Notes: generated from the sequence alone by a model not told the origin. DNA of 64,000 bases from Actinomadura oligospora ATCC 43269 (GCF_000518265.1 NZ_KI912410.1:1084981-1148980), one strand, 5' to 3'. Counted from the stretch's first letter, positions 1-8,940 are shown. Numbers and translations are program-made.

Positions 1-1
1 G

Positions 2-1801
2 CACCGCATCCTCGCCCTCTTCCGCGGCGAGAAGGAGGAGGTCCTCGACCTCGACCTCCAGCCCGAGATGGAAGAGGCCGACCCGGCCGTCCGGACCGGC
101 TACGAGACCGAGATCGCCGCGCAGTTCCGGATCACCGACCAGGGCCGTCCGGCCGACAAGTGGCTGCAGGACGCCGTCCGCTGGGCCTGGCGCACCCGGA
201 TCCTGGTCCACCTCGGCATCGACCTGCGCACGCGCCTGCGCCAGGACGCCGAGGACGAGGCCGTCCGCGTCTTCGCCGGGAACCTCAAGGACCTGCTGCT
301 CGCCGCGCCCGCCGGGACCCGCGCCACGATGGGCCTCGACCCGGGCCTGCGCACCGGCGTGAAGGTCGCGGTCGTCGACGCCACCGGCAAGGTCGTCGCG
401 ACCGACACGATCTACCCGCACGAGCCGCGCCGCCAGTGGGACGCCTCGCTCGCCACCCTCGCCAGGCTGGCGAAGGAGCACAAGGTCGACCTGATCGCGA
501 TCGGCAACGGCACCGCGTCCCGCGAGACCGACAAGCTCGCCGCCGACCTGATCGCCGCGAACCCCGACCTCAAGCTCACCAAGATCATGGTGTCGGAGGC
601 GGGCGCGTCGGTGTACTCGGCGTCCGCCTACGCCGCCCGCGAGCTGCCCGACCTGGACGTGTCCCTGCGCGGCGCGGTCTCCATCGCCCGCCGCCTCCAG
701 GACCCGCTCGCCGAGCTGGTCAAGATCGACCCGAAGTCCATCGGCGTCGGCCAGTACCAGCACGACGTGTCCGAGCTGAAGCTGTCCCGCTCCCTGGACG
801 CCGTGGTCGAGGACGCCGTGAACGCGGTCGGCGTGGACGTCAACACCGCGTCCGCACCGCTGCTGACCCGGGTGTCCGGCATCGGCGAGAGCCTGGCCGC
901 CTCGATCGTCGCGCACCGCGACGACAACGGCCCGTTCCGCACCCGCGACGGCCTGCGCGGCGTGGCCCGGCTCGGCCCCAAGGCGTTCGAGCAGTGCGCG
1001 GGCTTCCTGCGCATCCCCGGCGGGGACGACCCGCTCGACGCCTCGGCCGTCCACCCCGAGTCGTACCCGGTCGTCCGGCGCATCCTGGACGCCGCGGGCA
1101 CCGACATCAAGGCCCTGATCGGCAACACCGCGACGCTGCGCTCCCTCAGGCCGCAGCAGTTCGTGGACGACACGACCGGCCTGCCGACCGTCACCGACAT
1201 CCTGTCCGAGCTGGAGAAGCCGGGCCGCGACCCGCGTCCCGCCTTCAAGACGGCCACCTTCAAGGAGGGCGTCGACAAGCTCGCCGACCTCGAGGCCGGG
1301 ATGATCCTGGAGGGCGTGGTCACCAACGTCGCCGCCTTCGGCGCGTTCGTCGACGTCGGCGTCCACCAGGACGGCCTGGTCCACATCTCGGCCATGTCCA
1401 GCAAGTTCGTCGAGGACCCGCGCGACGTCGTCAAGCCCGGCGACATCGTCCGCGTCAAGGTCCTGGACGTCGACCTCCAGCGCAAGCGCATCTCCCTCAC
1501 CCTCCGCCTGGAGGACGAGACCGAGCGCCAGAAGCCCGCCGACCGCCAGCGCGGCGGCGGAGGCGGAGGCCAGCGGGGCGGCGGACAGCGCGGCGGTGGC
1601 GGCCAGCGCGGCGGTGACCAGCGTGGAGGCGGCCAGCAGCGTCGCCAGGGCGGCGGCGGCAACGGCGGCGGCAACGGTGGCAGCGGAGGGCGCGGCCGTC
1701 AGGGCGGAAGCGCCCCCGTCGGCAACAGCGCCATGGCCGACGCCCTGCGCCGCGCGGGCCTCGACAAGGGCCTCCCCAAGCAGGACCGCCGGGGCAAGTG
1801 A
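2..1801 (+). CDS. tex: Tex family RNA-binding transcription accessory protein (5' end cut by window)
   Basis: The reading frame is open from base 2, so the true start lies left of the window; 599 residues are visible. In order it shows a YqgF/RNase H-like domain (start GLDPGLRTGVKVAVVD, about residue 110), a helix-hairpin-helix region (VSGIGESLAASIVAHRD) and an S1 RNA-binding domain (GMILEGVVTNVAAFGAFVDV, about 430-500). This is the domain order of Tex, a nucleic-acid-binding protein acting with transcription and RNA turnover. The last ~90 residues are a glycine/arginine-rich RGG-type tail, a low-complexity RNA-binding extension. A strong terminator follows at once, so it ends its own transcript. 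Confidence 0.93.
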   Translation, partial: HRILALFRGEKEEVLDLDLQPEMEEADPAVRTGYETEIAAQFRITDQGRPADKWLQDAVRWAWRTRILVHLGIDLRTRLRQDAEDEAVRVFAGNLKDLLLAAPAGTRATMGLDPGLRTGVKVAVVDATGKVVATDTIYPHEPRRQWDASLATLARLAKEHKVDLIAIGNGTASRETDKLAADLIAANPDLKLTKIMVSEAGASVYSASAYAARELPDLDVSLRGAVSIARRLQDPLAELVKIDPKSIGVGQYQHDVSELKLSRSLDAVVEDAVNAVGVDVNTASAPLLTRVSGIGESLAASIVAHRDDNGPFRTRDGLRGVARLGPKAFEQCAGFLRIPGGDDPLDASAVHPESYPVVRRILDAAGTDIKALIGNTATLRSLRPQQFVDDTTGLPTVTDILSELEKPGRDPRPAFKTATFKEGVDKLADLEAGMILEGVVTNVAAFGAFVDVGVHQDGLVHISAMSSKFVEDPRDVVKPGDIVRVKVLDVDLQRKRISLTLRLEDETERQKPADRQRGGGGGGQRGGGQRGGGGQRGGDQRGGGQQRRQGGGGNGGGNGGSGGRGRQGGSAPVGNSAMADALRRAGLDKGLPKQDRRGK

Positions 1802-1826
1802 CCGACGCCAACCCGCTTTGAATGAA

Positions 1827-1872
1827 CTTCCGGGCCGTGTCCTCGTCTGACGCCGAGGACACGGCCCGGAAG
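1827..1872 (+). terminator. Rho-independent-type terminator after tex
   Basis: A perfect 19-bp stem (1827-1845 with 1854-1872) closes an 8-nt loop just after the tex stop. There is no long T-run, as is common in high-GC actinomycetes. Confidence 0.85.
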
Positions 1873-2615
1873 CCTTCGGAAGGCGCGGATCCCGTGTGGT
1901 CGGCACGCGATCCGCGCGTGGTCTGAGAAGGGTCAGCCCGAAACGGCCCGCCCGTAGTCGGCACAGAAACGGGACCATCGGAACGCCCCCGCGCCGACCG
2001 GCCCGCTCCGGGTCATGCCCGGCCCCGCGCCCTGCGCCATCTGGCCCGCCGCGCTCTCACCGCCCCGCGCGCTCCTCCGGAACCACGGTGAATTCCCGTT
2101 CGAACCAGGCCATGTCCCCTCCACTGAGCCCGGAAGCCCCGAATGGATCCTAACCGTGCCTGCTACCTTCTTCCCGCGAATGGCGACAAAAGCGGACGCC
2201 GCAGAAGTAAGCGCAGAGTTAATGTAGCGCTAGAAAGGTAAGGGCGGGGGCGGGAAAGCCGGGGACAGAATTCCGTGCCCGTGGTGCCGCGGACCGAACC
2301 CGCCCGGCACGACCGGCGGGAGGAACCGGCAGGCGGGCGGGGAAGGGCGTGCGGCGACCTGGAGACGCGCGGATGCCACCGAGTCGCACCTGGTAACGTC
2401 CGGGGGGTTGACCGGACGCCGGGGACCGCAGGGTCCCGAAGGACCCGCCGATGTCCGCAGTTCCCCCGGTTACCCCATAGACTTGGCGCGCATGGGCGCG
2501 GAGCCGTTTTTTCGGCGTGCCCGCCCTGTTCGCGAGCCAGAGAGACTGACAGAGGCTGAGCAAGCGCGTCGAACGCCGCGGCCGAGACAGTGCCCGATCA
2601 AGGAGACCTACCCCA
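1873..2615. other. 743-nt intergenic region between tex and tig
   Basis: No convincing gene is seen. Short ORFs here lack ribosome-binding sites and family resemblance. A small hairpin with 6-bp arms and a CGAA loop lies at 2431-2446. A TAGACT hexamer at 2478-2483 could be a -10 element for tig, but a good -35 is not obvious. The last 90 nt are the tig leader, ending with an AAGGAGA ribosome-binding site at about 2600-2606. Confidence 0.5.
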
Positions 2616-4106
2616 GTGAAGACCGATGTCGAGGAGCTGACCCCCACCCGGGTCAAGCTCACCGTCGAGGTTCCGTTCGACGAGCTCAAGCCGAACCTCG
2701 ACAAGGCGTACCAGGAGATCTCGCGTCAGGTGCGGATCAAGGGCTTCCGGCCCGGCAAGGTCCCCGCCCGCCTGATCGACCAGTACGTGGGGCGTGGCGC
2801 GGTCCTCCAGGAGGCCGTCAACGACGCCCTGCCCGAGCTCTACGGCCGCGCCGTCGAGGAGAAGGAGATCTTCGTCCTCGGCCAGCCGGACGTCGAGGTC
2901 ACCGAGCTCGACGACAACGAGAAGTTCGCCTTCACCGCCGAGGTCGACATCCGGCCGAAGTTCGACGTGCCGGACTACGACGGCCTCGAGGTCGTCGTCG
3001 AGGACGCCGAGGTGACCGACGAGAAGGTCGCCGAGACCCTCGACACCCTCCGTGAGCGCTTCGCCTCGCTGACCACGGTCGAGCGCGCCGCCGAGAAGGG
3101 CGACTTCGCCACCATCGACATCTCCGCCGAGACCGAGGGCGAGTCGGTCGAGGACGCGGCCACCACCGGCTTCTCCTACGAGGTCGGCAGCGAGGGCGCC
3201 ATCGAGGGCCTGGACGAGGCCGTCACCGGCCTGTCCGCCGGCGAGTCCAAGACCTTCTCCTCCAAGCTGGTCGGCGGCGAGAAGGCCGGCGAGGACGCCG
3301 AGATCACCGTCACCGTCCAGTCGGTCAAGGTCAAGGACCTGCCCGAGGCCGACGACGAGTTCGCGCAGCTCGCCTCCGAGTTCGACACCATCGACGAGCT
3401 CCGCGAGGACGTCCGCACCCGGCTCGGCCGCCAGGTCCGCATGCAGCAGCTGTCCGACGCCCGCGACAAGGCGCTCGAGGCCCTGCTGGAGAAGGTCGAG
3501 ATCCCGCTGCCCGACGCCGTCGTCCAGCAGGAGATCGACCGCCGCTACCAGCAGCTCGAGCAGCAGCTGCAGATGGCGGGCATGACCAAGGCCGACTACC
3601 TCAAGGACGAGGAGAAGTCCGAGGAGGACTTCGACCAGGAGGTCAGGGACGCCTCGGCGCTCGCGGTCAAGGGCGGCTTCGTCCTCGACCAGCTCGCCGT
3701 CCAGGAGGAACTGGGCGTCGAGAACGAGGAACTCAGCGAGTACGTCGTCACCCAGGCGATGCAGATGGGCGTCGCGCCCCAGCAGCTCGCCCAGTACCTC
3801 ACCGAGAACAACCAGCTCCCGGCGATCGTCTCCGAGGTCCTGCGCAGCAAGGCCCTCAACCTGATCGTCGAGCACATCGTGCTGAAGACCGAGTCCGGTG
3901 AGACCCTCGACGTCGAGGCCATCCAGCGCGAGCTGAACGGCGACACCGTCGAGGCCGGCGAGGACGTGGCCGAGGAGGCCCAGGAGATCGCCGACGTCGC
4001 CGCCGACGCGGACGCCGCCGCCGAGGCCGACCGCGAGGAGGCCCAGGAGGCCAACGCCGAGGCCGAGGCCGCCGCCGAGGCCGAGGAAGGCAAGAAGGAC
4101 GCCTGA
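2616..4106 (+). CDS. tig: Trigger factor (ribosome-associated chaperone, peptidyl-prolyl isomerase)
   Basis: Trigger factor docks at the ribosomal exit tunnel and shields nascent chains. The N-terminal ribosome-binding domain carries the signature GFRPGK at residues 43-48, followed by an FKBP-like isomerase domain (about 150-240) and the helical C-terminal chaperone domain. The length of 496 is somewhat above the usual ~430-470 because of an Ala/Glu-rich acidic tail (about 450-496), typical of actinomycete versions. GTG 2616 is chosen because AAGGAG lies about 9 nt upstream. It precedes clpP1-clpP2-clpX, as in Streptomyces, but a strong terminator separates them. Confidence 0.97.
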   Translation: MKTDVEELTPTRVKLTVEVPFDELKPNLDKAYQEISRQVRIKGFRPGKVPARLIDQYVGRGAVLQEAVNDALPELYGRAVEEKEIFVLGQPDVEVTELDDNEKFAFTAEVDIRPKFDVPDYDGLEVVVEDAEVTDEKVAETLDTLRERFASLTTVERAAEKGDFATIDISAETEGESVEDAATTGFSYEVGSEGAIEGLDEAVTGLSAGESKTFSSKLVGGEKAGEDAEITVTVQSVKVKDLPEADDEFAQLASEFDTIDELREDVRTRLGRQVRMQQLSDARDKALEALLEKVEIPLPDAVVQQEIDRRYQQLEQQLQMAGMTKADYLKDEEKSEEDFDQEVRDASALAVKGGFVLDQLAVQEELGVENEELSEYVVTQAMQMGVAPQQLAQYLTENNQLPAIVSEVLRSKALNLIVEHIVLKTESGETLDVEAIQRELNGDTVEAGEDVAEEAQEIADVAADADAAAEADREEAQEANAEAEAAAEAEEGKKDA

Positions 4107-4164
4107 CGCGCCCTCCGAGCCGCCTCGCCGGCGCCTCCGACGAGGTTCTGACGAGGTCCTGACA

Positions 4165-4210
4165 CGCCGAGCGCCCCGCAACCCCCACCAGGGTTGCGGG
4201 GCGCTCGGCG
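4165..4210 (+). terminator. Terminator after tig
   Basis: Perfect 20-bp stem (4165-4184 with 4191-4210) around the loop CCACCA, followed by TT. It isolates tig from the clp operon. Confidence 0.9.
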
Positions 4211-4290
4211 TTCCAGCCCGTTCGTCCCGCGGCGCCCACGCGGGGCCCCACGCCGCCTCCTACGCGACGGGGGCCGGTTCTCGCCATCGG

Positions 4291-4306
4291 TACGCCCCTG
4301 GCGAAA
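4291..4306. promoter_or_regulatory. Candidate ClgR-type operator upstream of clpP1
   Basis: CGC-N5-GCG occurs at 4293-4303 followed by AAAA, about 90 nt before the clpP1 start. ClgR, the actinobacterial activator of clp genes, recognises a core of this form. The outer consensus positions match only partly, so this is suggestive. Confidence 0.4.
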
Positions 4307-4390
4307 AGCAGGGCCCTCGGGCTTAACCGGGGTCGCGGGCGCGTTAATGTCCAATCATCCGAACCGATTAAAGGACCGGAGGAACACCCG

Positions 4391-5029
4391 GTGAGCATGC
4401 CTCCGACTTTCGACGAGTCGTCCCGGATCCAGGCGCGGGTGGCCGAGGCGCCGCTGCTGCCCCTGGGCGACCAGCTCTTCCAGCGGCTGCTGCGCGAGCG
4501 GATCGTCTTCCTCGGCCAGCAGGTGGACGACGACATCGCCAACCGCATCTGCGCCGAGCTGCTCCTGCTCTCGGCCGAGGACGGCCGCCGCGACATCACG
4601 CTCTACATCAACTCGCCCGGCGGCTCGGTGACGGCCGGCATGGCGATCTACGACATCATGCAGTACGTCCCGAACGACATCGTCACGGTCGGAATGGGCC
4701 TGGCGGCGTCGATGGGGCAGTTCCTGCTCTGCGCGGGCACCCCGGGCAAGCGGTACGCCCTGCCCCACGCCCGGATCATGATGCACCAGCCGTCCGGCGG
4801 CATCGGCGGCACGGCGTCCGACATCAAGATCCAGGCCGAGCAGATGCTGTACGTCAAGAAGACGCTCGCCGAGAAGATCGCCGTCCACACCGGCCAGCCG
4901 CTGGAGCAGATCGAGCGCGACTCCGACCGGGACCGCTGGTTCACCGCCGAGGCGGCCAAGGACTACGGCTTCGTCGACCACGTGGTGCTCAGCGCCAACC
5001 AGGTGCCCTCCGAGGGCACGGTCAGCTGA
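4391..5029 (+). CDS. clpP1: ATP-dependent Clp protease proteolytic subunit ClpP1
   Basis: Serine peptidase subunit of the Clp protease. The catalytic triad is visible as Ser107 (GLAASMGQ), His132 (RIMMHQP) and Asp181 (SDRDRW). The protein has 212 residues, normal for the family. GTG 4391 is preferred over ATG 4397 because GGAGG at 4378-4382 is about 8 nt from the GTG. clpP2 follows 30 nt downstream, so the two are co-transcribed. In actinomycetes ClpP1 and ClpP2 form a mixed tetradecamer. Confidence 0.97.
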   Translation: MSMPPTFDESSRIQARVAEAPLLPLGDQLFQRLLRERIVFLGQQVDDDIANRICAELLLLSAEDGRRDITLYINSPGGSVTAGMAIYDIMQYVPNDIVTVGMGLAASMGQFLLCAGTPGKRYALPHARIMMHQPSGGIGGTASDIKIQAEQMLYVKKTLAEKIAVHTGQPLEQIERDSDRDRWFTAEAAKDYGFVDHVVLSANQVPSEGTVS

Positions 5030-5059
5030 CGAATTCATCCCGAAGCGGAGGCAGAGCAA

Positions 5060-5737
5060 GTGAGCGAACTGTACCGGCCCCAGATCCAGGCGGGCGGATC
5101 CGGCGCGGTGATGCCGGTGGACAACCGTTACATCATCCCGTCCTTCGTCGAGCGCACCACGTACGGGGTCAAGGAGATGAACCCGTACAACAAGCTCTTC
5201 GAGGAGCGGATCATCTTCCTCGGCGTGCAGATCGACGACGCCTCGGCGAACGACGTGATGGCGCAGCTCATCACGCTGGAGTCGATCGACCCGGACCGCG
5301 ACATCAGCATCTACATCAACTCGCCGGGCGGTTCCTTCACCGCCATGACGGCGATCTACGACACGATGCAGTTCGTCAAGCCGGACATCCAGACGGTCTG
5401 CATCGGCCAGGCGGCCTCGGCCGCGGCCGTGCTGCTCGCCGCGGGCACCCCCGGCAAGCGCGCGGCGCTGCCGAACTCGCGGATCCTGATCCACCAGCCG
5501 GCGACCGAGGGCAGCTACGGCCAGTCGTCCGACATCGAGATCCAGGCCCGCGAGATCATGCGGATCCGCGAGCAGCTCGAGGACATCCTGGCCAAGCATT
5601 CCGGGCGGGACCTGGAGGAGGTCCGCCGGGACATCGAGCGGGACAAGATCCTCACGGCCCAGGAGGCCAAGGACTACGGCCTGATCGACGATGTCTTCGT
5701 CAGCAGGAAGCGCAAAGCCGAGGTAGTGTCGTCCTGA
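5060..5737 (+). CDS. clpP2: ATP-dependent Clp protease proteolytic subunit ClpP2
   Basis: Second ClpP of the operon. It has Ser120 (GQAAS), His145 (RILIHQP) and a catalytic Asp near 195 (IERDKI). The 225 residues include an N-terminal extension of ~40 residues ahead of the core, probably a propeptide removed on maturation. GTG 5060 is preceded by GGAGG at 5047-5051. The hairpin after the gene may reduce read-through to clpX. Confidence 0.97.
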   Translation: MSELYRPQIQAGGSGAVMPVDNRYIIPSFVERTTYGVKEMNPYNKLFEERIIFLGVQIDDASANDVMAQLITLESIDPDRDISIYINSPGGSFTAMTAIYDTMQFVKPDIQTVCIGQAASAAAVLLAAGTPGKRAALPNSRILIHQPATEGSYGQSSDIEIQAREIMRIREQLEDILAKHSGRDLEEVRRDIERDKILTAQEAKDYGLIDDVFVSRKRKAEVVSS

Positions 5738-5777
5738 TACGGCGCTGACGGCGTCCCCTCTGGGAGGGCGCGTTGGG

Positions 5778-5807
5778 CCCCCGCCCGGCGACGGTAGCGG
5801 GCGGGGG
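5778..5807 (+). terminator. Hairpin between clpP2 and clpX
   Basis: A 10-bp G/C stem (5778-5787 with 5798-5807) around a 10-nt loop lies 40 nt after clpP2 and 118 nt before clpX. It has no T-run. It may act as a partial terminator or stabilise the clpP1P2 mRNA. Confidence 0.45.
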
Positions 5808-5925
5808 GCTTAACAACCCACCGCGAGGCGGTAACGTCGAATCCAACGCCTGGAGCCTCCGGGACCAGACCCAGCCGCAGCGGATGGCCGAACAGGCCGC
5901 GGCCCCACGAAAAGGAGACAGTTGG

Positions 5926-7200
5926 GTGGCACGCATCGGCGACGGTGGTGACCTGCTCAAGTGCTCGTTCTGCGGGAAGAGCCAGAAGCAGGTCAAGAAG
6001 CTCATCGCGGGTCCGGGCGTGTACATCTGCGACGAGTGCATCGATCTCTGCAACGAGATCATCGAGGAGGAGCTCTCCGAGACCTCCGATCTCAAGTGGG
6101 ACAGCCTGCCCAAGCCGCGGGAGATCTACGAGTTCCTCGACTCCTACGTGATCGGGCAGGAGACGGCCAAGAAGGCCCTCTCGGTCGCCGTCTACAACCA
6201 CTACAAGCGGATCCAGTCCGGTGACACGGGCTCGGGCGACGGTGTCGAGCTGGGGAAGTCGAACATCCTGCTCCTCGGCCCCACCGGATCGGGCAAGACG
6301 CTGCTCGCGCAGACGCTCGCCAAACTCCTCAACGTCCCGTTCGCGATCGCGGACGCCACGGCGCTGACGGAGGCCGGTTACGTCGGCGAGGATGTCGAGA
6401 ACATCCTGCTGAAACTGATCCAGGCGGCCGACTACGACGTCAAGAAGGCCGAGACCGGGATCATCTACATCGACGAGGTCGACAAGATCGCCCGCAAGAG
6501 CGAGAACCCGTCGATCACCCGCGACGTCTCGGGCGAGGGCGTCCAGCAGGCGCTGCTGAAGATCCTGGAGGGCACCACCGCGAGCGTCCCGCCGCAGGGC
6601 GGCCGCAAGCACCCGCACCAGGAGTTCATCCAGATCGACACCACGAACGTGCTGTTCATCTGCGGCGGCGCGTTCGCCGGGCTCGAGAAGATCGTCGAGT
6701 CCCGGGTCGGCAAGCAGGGCATGGGCTTCGGCGCGGTGATCCGCTCCAAGTCCGACTTCGACACCTCGGCCGCCGTGCTCGGCGACGTCATGCCGGAGGA
6801 CCTGCTGAAGTTCGGGATGATCCCCGAGTTCATCGGCCGCCTACCGGTGATCACCAGCGTCCACAACCTGGACCGCGAGGCCCTGATCAACATCCTCACG
6901 GTGCCGAAGAACGCGCTGGTCCGCCAGTACCACCGGCTCTTCGAGCTGGACGGGGTCGACCTGGAGTTCACCGACGACGCCCTCGAGGCCATCGCCGACC
7001 AGGCCATCCTGCGCGGCACCGGCGCCCGCGGCCTCCGCGCGATCATGGAGGAGGTCCTCCTCTCGGTGATGTACGAGGTCCCGTCCCGGCAGGACGTGGC
7101 CCGCGTCGTCATCACCCGCGAGGCCGTCCTCGAGCACGTCAACCCGACGCTCGTCCCGCGCGAACGCAACAAGCGCGAACCCCGCGAGAAGAGCGCCTAG
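5926..7200 (+). CDS. clpX: ATP-dependent Clp protease ATP-binding subunit ClpX
   Basis: AAA+ unfoldase that feeds substrates to ClpP. The 424-residue protein has an N-terminal zinc finger (Cys13, Cys16, Cys35, Cys38), Walker A GPTGSGKT at 118-125, Walker B IIYIDEVDK, the pore loop GYVGED, the RKH loop and a ClpP-docking loop with MGFG in place of IGF. The frame stays open upstream to 5773, but GTG 5926 is chosen because AAAGGAGA lies about 8 nt before it and the family begins with MARIGDGGD-like sequence. Confidence 0.97.
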   Translation: MARIGDGGDLLKCSFCGKSQKQVKKLIAGPGVYICDECIDLCNEIIEEELSETSDLKWDSLPKPREIYEFLDSYVIGQETAKKALSVAVYNHYKRIQSGDTGSGDGVELGKSNILLLGPTGSGKTLLAQTLAKLLNVPFAIADATALTEAGYVGEDVENILLKLIQAADYDVKKAETGIIYIDEVDKIARKSENPSITRDVSGEGVQQALLKILEGTTASVPPQGGRKHPHQEFIQIDTTNVLFICGGAFAGLEKIVESRVGKQGMGFGAVIRSKSDFDTSAAVLGDVMPEDLLKFGMIPEFIGRLPVITSVHNLDREALINILTVPKNALVRQYHRLFELDGVDLEFTDDALEAIADQAILRGTGARGLRAIMEEVLLSVMYEVPSRQDVARVVITREAVLEHVNPTLVPRERNKREPREKSA

Positions 7201-7209
7201 CACCTCGGG

Positions 7210-7237
7210 AAGGCCCGCCACCTCCGTGGCGGGCCTT
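7210..7237 (+). terminator. Terminator after clpX
   Basis: Perfect 11-bp stem (7210-7220 with 7227-7237) with the loop CCTCCG, followed by T. Confidence 0.88.
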
Positions 7238-7266
7238 TCGCGTGCCCGGGAACGTGTCAGCCCCGG

Positions 7267-7304
7267 CCCCGTGCGGCGCGCTCAGCCCCGTGCGGCGCGC
7301 TCAG
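7267..7304. repeat. Exact 19-bp tandem duplication
   Basis: The unit CCCCGTGCGGCGCGCTCAG occurs twice back to back (7267-7285 and 7286-7304) in the short space between the convergent clpX and response-regulator genes. It looks like a recent slippage duplication. Confidence 0.85.
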
Positions 7305-7323
7305 TGCCGGGAACGCGGGGGTT

Positions 7324-8007
7324 TCAGCCCTTGCCGGACTCGCCGAGACCGGCCTCCCGCGCCATGACGATGGCCTGGGCGCGGTCCGCCACCTGCAGTT
7401 TCATGAAGATGTTGGACACGTGGTTGCGGACGGTCTTGGTGGACAGGAACAGCGCGGACGCGATGTCGGCGTTGCCGCGGCCCTGCGCGATGAGCTCCAG
7501 CACCTCGCGTTCCCGCTCGGTGAGCTGGGGGAACGCGTTCTGCCGGGGGTGTGGCATGCCCGCGAAGTAGGTGAGGACGCGCCGGGCGATCTCCGGGCCG
7601 TAGATGGCCTCGCCCGCGGCGACGGCGCGGACGGCGCGCGCGATCTCCTCGGCGCCGGACTCCTTGAGCAGGTAGCCGCGGGCGCCAGCGCGCATCGCGG
7701 CGAACACCGAGTCGTCGTCCTGGAACATGGTGAGGACCAGGACACCGGTGCGGGGGGTGGTGCGGGTGATCGTGCGGGTGGCCTCCAGGCCGTTCCCGCC
7801 GGGCATGTGCAGGTCCATGACGACCACGTCCGGCCGCAGCTCGGCGGCCAGCCGGACCGCGTCCGGGCCGCTCTCGGCCTCGCCGACGACCTCGACGCCG
7901 AGCGCCTGGAGGAGGCCGCGCAGGCCCTGCCGGAACACGGGGTGGTCGTCGCTGATCAGCACCCGGATCGGTCCGTTGCCGGTCGCGGCGCCGGTTGCGG
8001 TGTCCAT
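7324..8007 (-). CDS. NarL/FixJ-type response regulator (orphan)
   Basis: The 227-residue two-domain regulator has a receiver domain with acidic pocket Asp20/Asp21 (LISDDHP), phosphoacceptor Asp65 (VVMDLHMPGG) and the conserved Lys in YLLKES. A LuxR-type helix-turn-helix follows (LTEREREVLELIAQG and STKTVRNHVSNIFMKLQV, about 155-215). It should bind DNA when phosphorylated. No sensor kinase lies nearby, so its partner is elsewhere. ATG 8007 has GGAGG 8 nt upstream. The target is unknown. Confidence 0.93.
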   Translation of the reverse strand: MDTATGAATGNGPIRVLISDDHPVFRQGLRGLLQALGVEVVGEAESGPDAVRLAAELRPDVVVMDLHMPGGNGLEATRTITRTTPRTGVLVLTMFQDDDSVFAAMRAGARGYLLKESGAEEIARAVRAVAAGEAIYGPEIARRVLTYFAGMPHPRQNAFPQLTEREREVLELIAQGRGNADIASALFLSTKTVRNHVSNIFMKLQVADRAQAIVMAREAGLGESGKG

Positions 8008-8030
8008 GGGCTCGTCCTCCGGAGGCCGCG

Positions 8031-8076
8031 TCCCCCTACCCGTGCGACGGCGGCCGTCGCCGCGCGGGTAGGGGGA
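8031..8076 (-). terminator. Long hairpin after the proline-rich membrane protein gene
   Basis: Arms of 12 bp (8031-8042 with 8065-8076) enclose a second inner hairpin with 8-bp arms. It lies downstream of the minus-strand gene ending at 8092 and just upstream of the response-regulator gene. It probably separates the two transcripts, although no T-run is present. Confidence 0.6.
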
Positions 8077-8091
8077 TGGTACCCGTGACGG

Positions 8092-8940
8092 CTACTTCTT
8101 CTGCTCCACCGCGTCCCGGAAGGTCCGCATCAGGGCGGCGGTGTCGCTGATCGAGGATCCCGGCTTGGTCGGGACGATCGCGCCGAAGCTGCTGCTGGTC
8201 GCCCAGGCGCACTCGGTGATGGTGATCCCGGCCGAGTGGAGCTGGAAGCAGCCCGCCTTGCCGCCGTGCGACCCGGGCTCGACGTCCTCCACGGTGGTGC
8301 CGCTGGTGCTGGCGGACGACCGGATGCCCTTCATGAACGTGTCCGGGCTCCCGATCGGGCCGGTGCCGCCGAAGAAGATCACGCCGGTACTGCCGGTGAG
8401 CCCGCCGCTGCTGCCCGAGTCCTTGTAGAACGCCGAGCTGACATCGGTGACCTTGCCGTGGGTCATCGTCCGCATCTGCGTCTTGAGGTTGTCCATCTTG
8501 GTCGCGAGCTGCGACTCCATGGACGCGTCGCGGCTGCGCCCGGCCACGCTGGCGGGCGTGCTGATGGAGTACTTGTCGCCCCCGGCGCCGCTGAGCGCGA
8601 CGACCGCGACCACCGCGATGATCACCAGGACGAGGCCGCCGCCGACCAGGCCGATGACGAGCCCGGCCTTGGACTTGCGCGGCGGGACCCCGGGCGGGCC
8701 GAACCCGGGCTGCGGCGGGGCGAAGCCGCCGGGCGGCTGGCCCCAGCCGGGCTGGTCCTGCTGGGCCCATCCCGGCTGGGCGGGCGGCGGGCCCTGCGGG
8801 GCGGGGGGCGCCTGCTGGCCGTATCCGGGCTGCTGGCCGTAACCTGGCTGGCCGTAGGGGTTGGGGGCCCCGCCGGGGGCGGGCGGGTAACCGCCGGGAT
8901 TGCCTCCCGGCGACTGGGGCGGAGGGTTCCAGCCGCTCAC
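8092..8940 (-). CDS. Proline/glycine-rich single-pass membrane protein, CAWATS-motif family copy 1
   Basis: This 282-residue protein is of unknown function. Residues 1-90 are Pro/Gly/Gln-rich with repeated GYGQQPGYGQQ-like units. One transmembrane helix follows (AGLVIGLVGGGLVLVIIAVV, about 92-117), then an outside domain of ~165 residues. Near its end are two cysteines and the segment ECAWATSSSFGAIV. The same C-terminal pattern occurs in the protein at 12835-13584, so the two are paralogues. GTG 8940 has AGGAG 6 nt upstream. It is divergent from valS. A role at the cell envelope is inferred only from topology. Confidence 0.85.
   Translation of the reverse strand: MSGWNPPPQSPGGNPGGYPPAPGGAPNPYGQPGYGQQPGYGQQAPPAPQGPPPAQPGWAQQDQPGWGQPPGGFAPPQPGFGPPGVPPRKSKAGLVIGLVGGGLVLVIIAVVAVVALSGAGGDKYSISTPASVAGRSRDASMESQLATKMDNLKTQMRTMTHGKVTDVSSAFYKDSGSSGGLTGSTGVIFFGGTGPIGSPDTFMKGIRSSASTSGTTVEDVEPGSHGGKAGCFQLHSAGITITECAWATSSSFGAIVPTKPGSSISDTAALMRTFRDAVEQKK

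Noticed and set aside
2095..2125. T-loop-like GTTCGAACC, possible tRNA in the tex-tig gap
   Set aside because: The flanking bases do not form a 5-bp T-stem and no anticodon or acceptor arms can be built.
2598..4181. Long minus-strand ORF opposite tig (527 codons)
   Set aside because: It is the antisense frame of a highly conserved gene in GC-rich DNA, with Leu/Gly/Val-rich low-complexity translation and no family motif.
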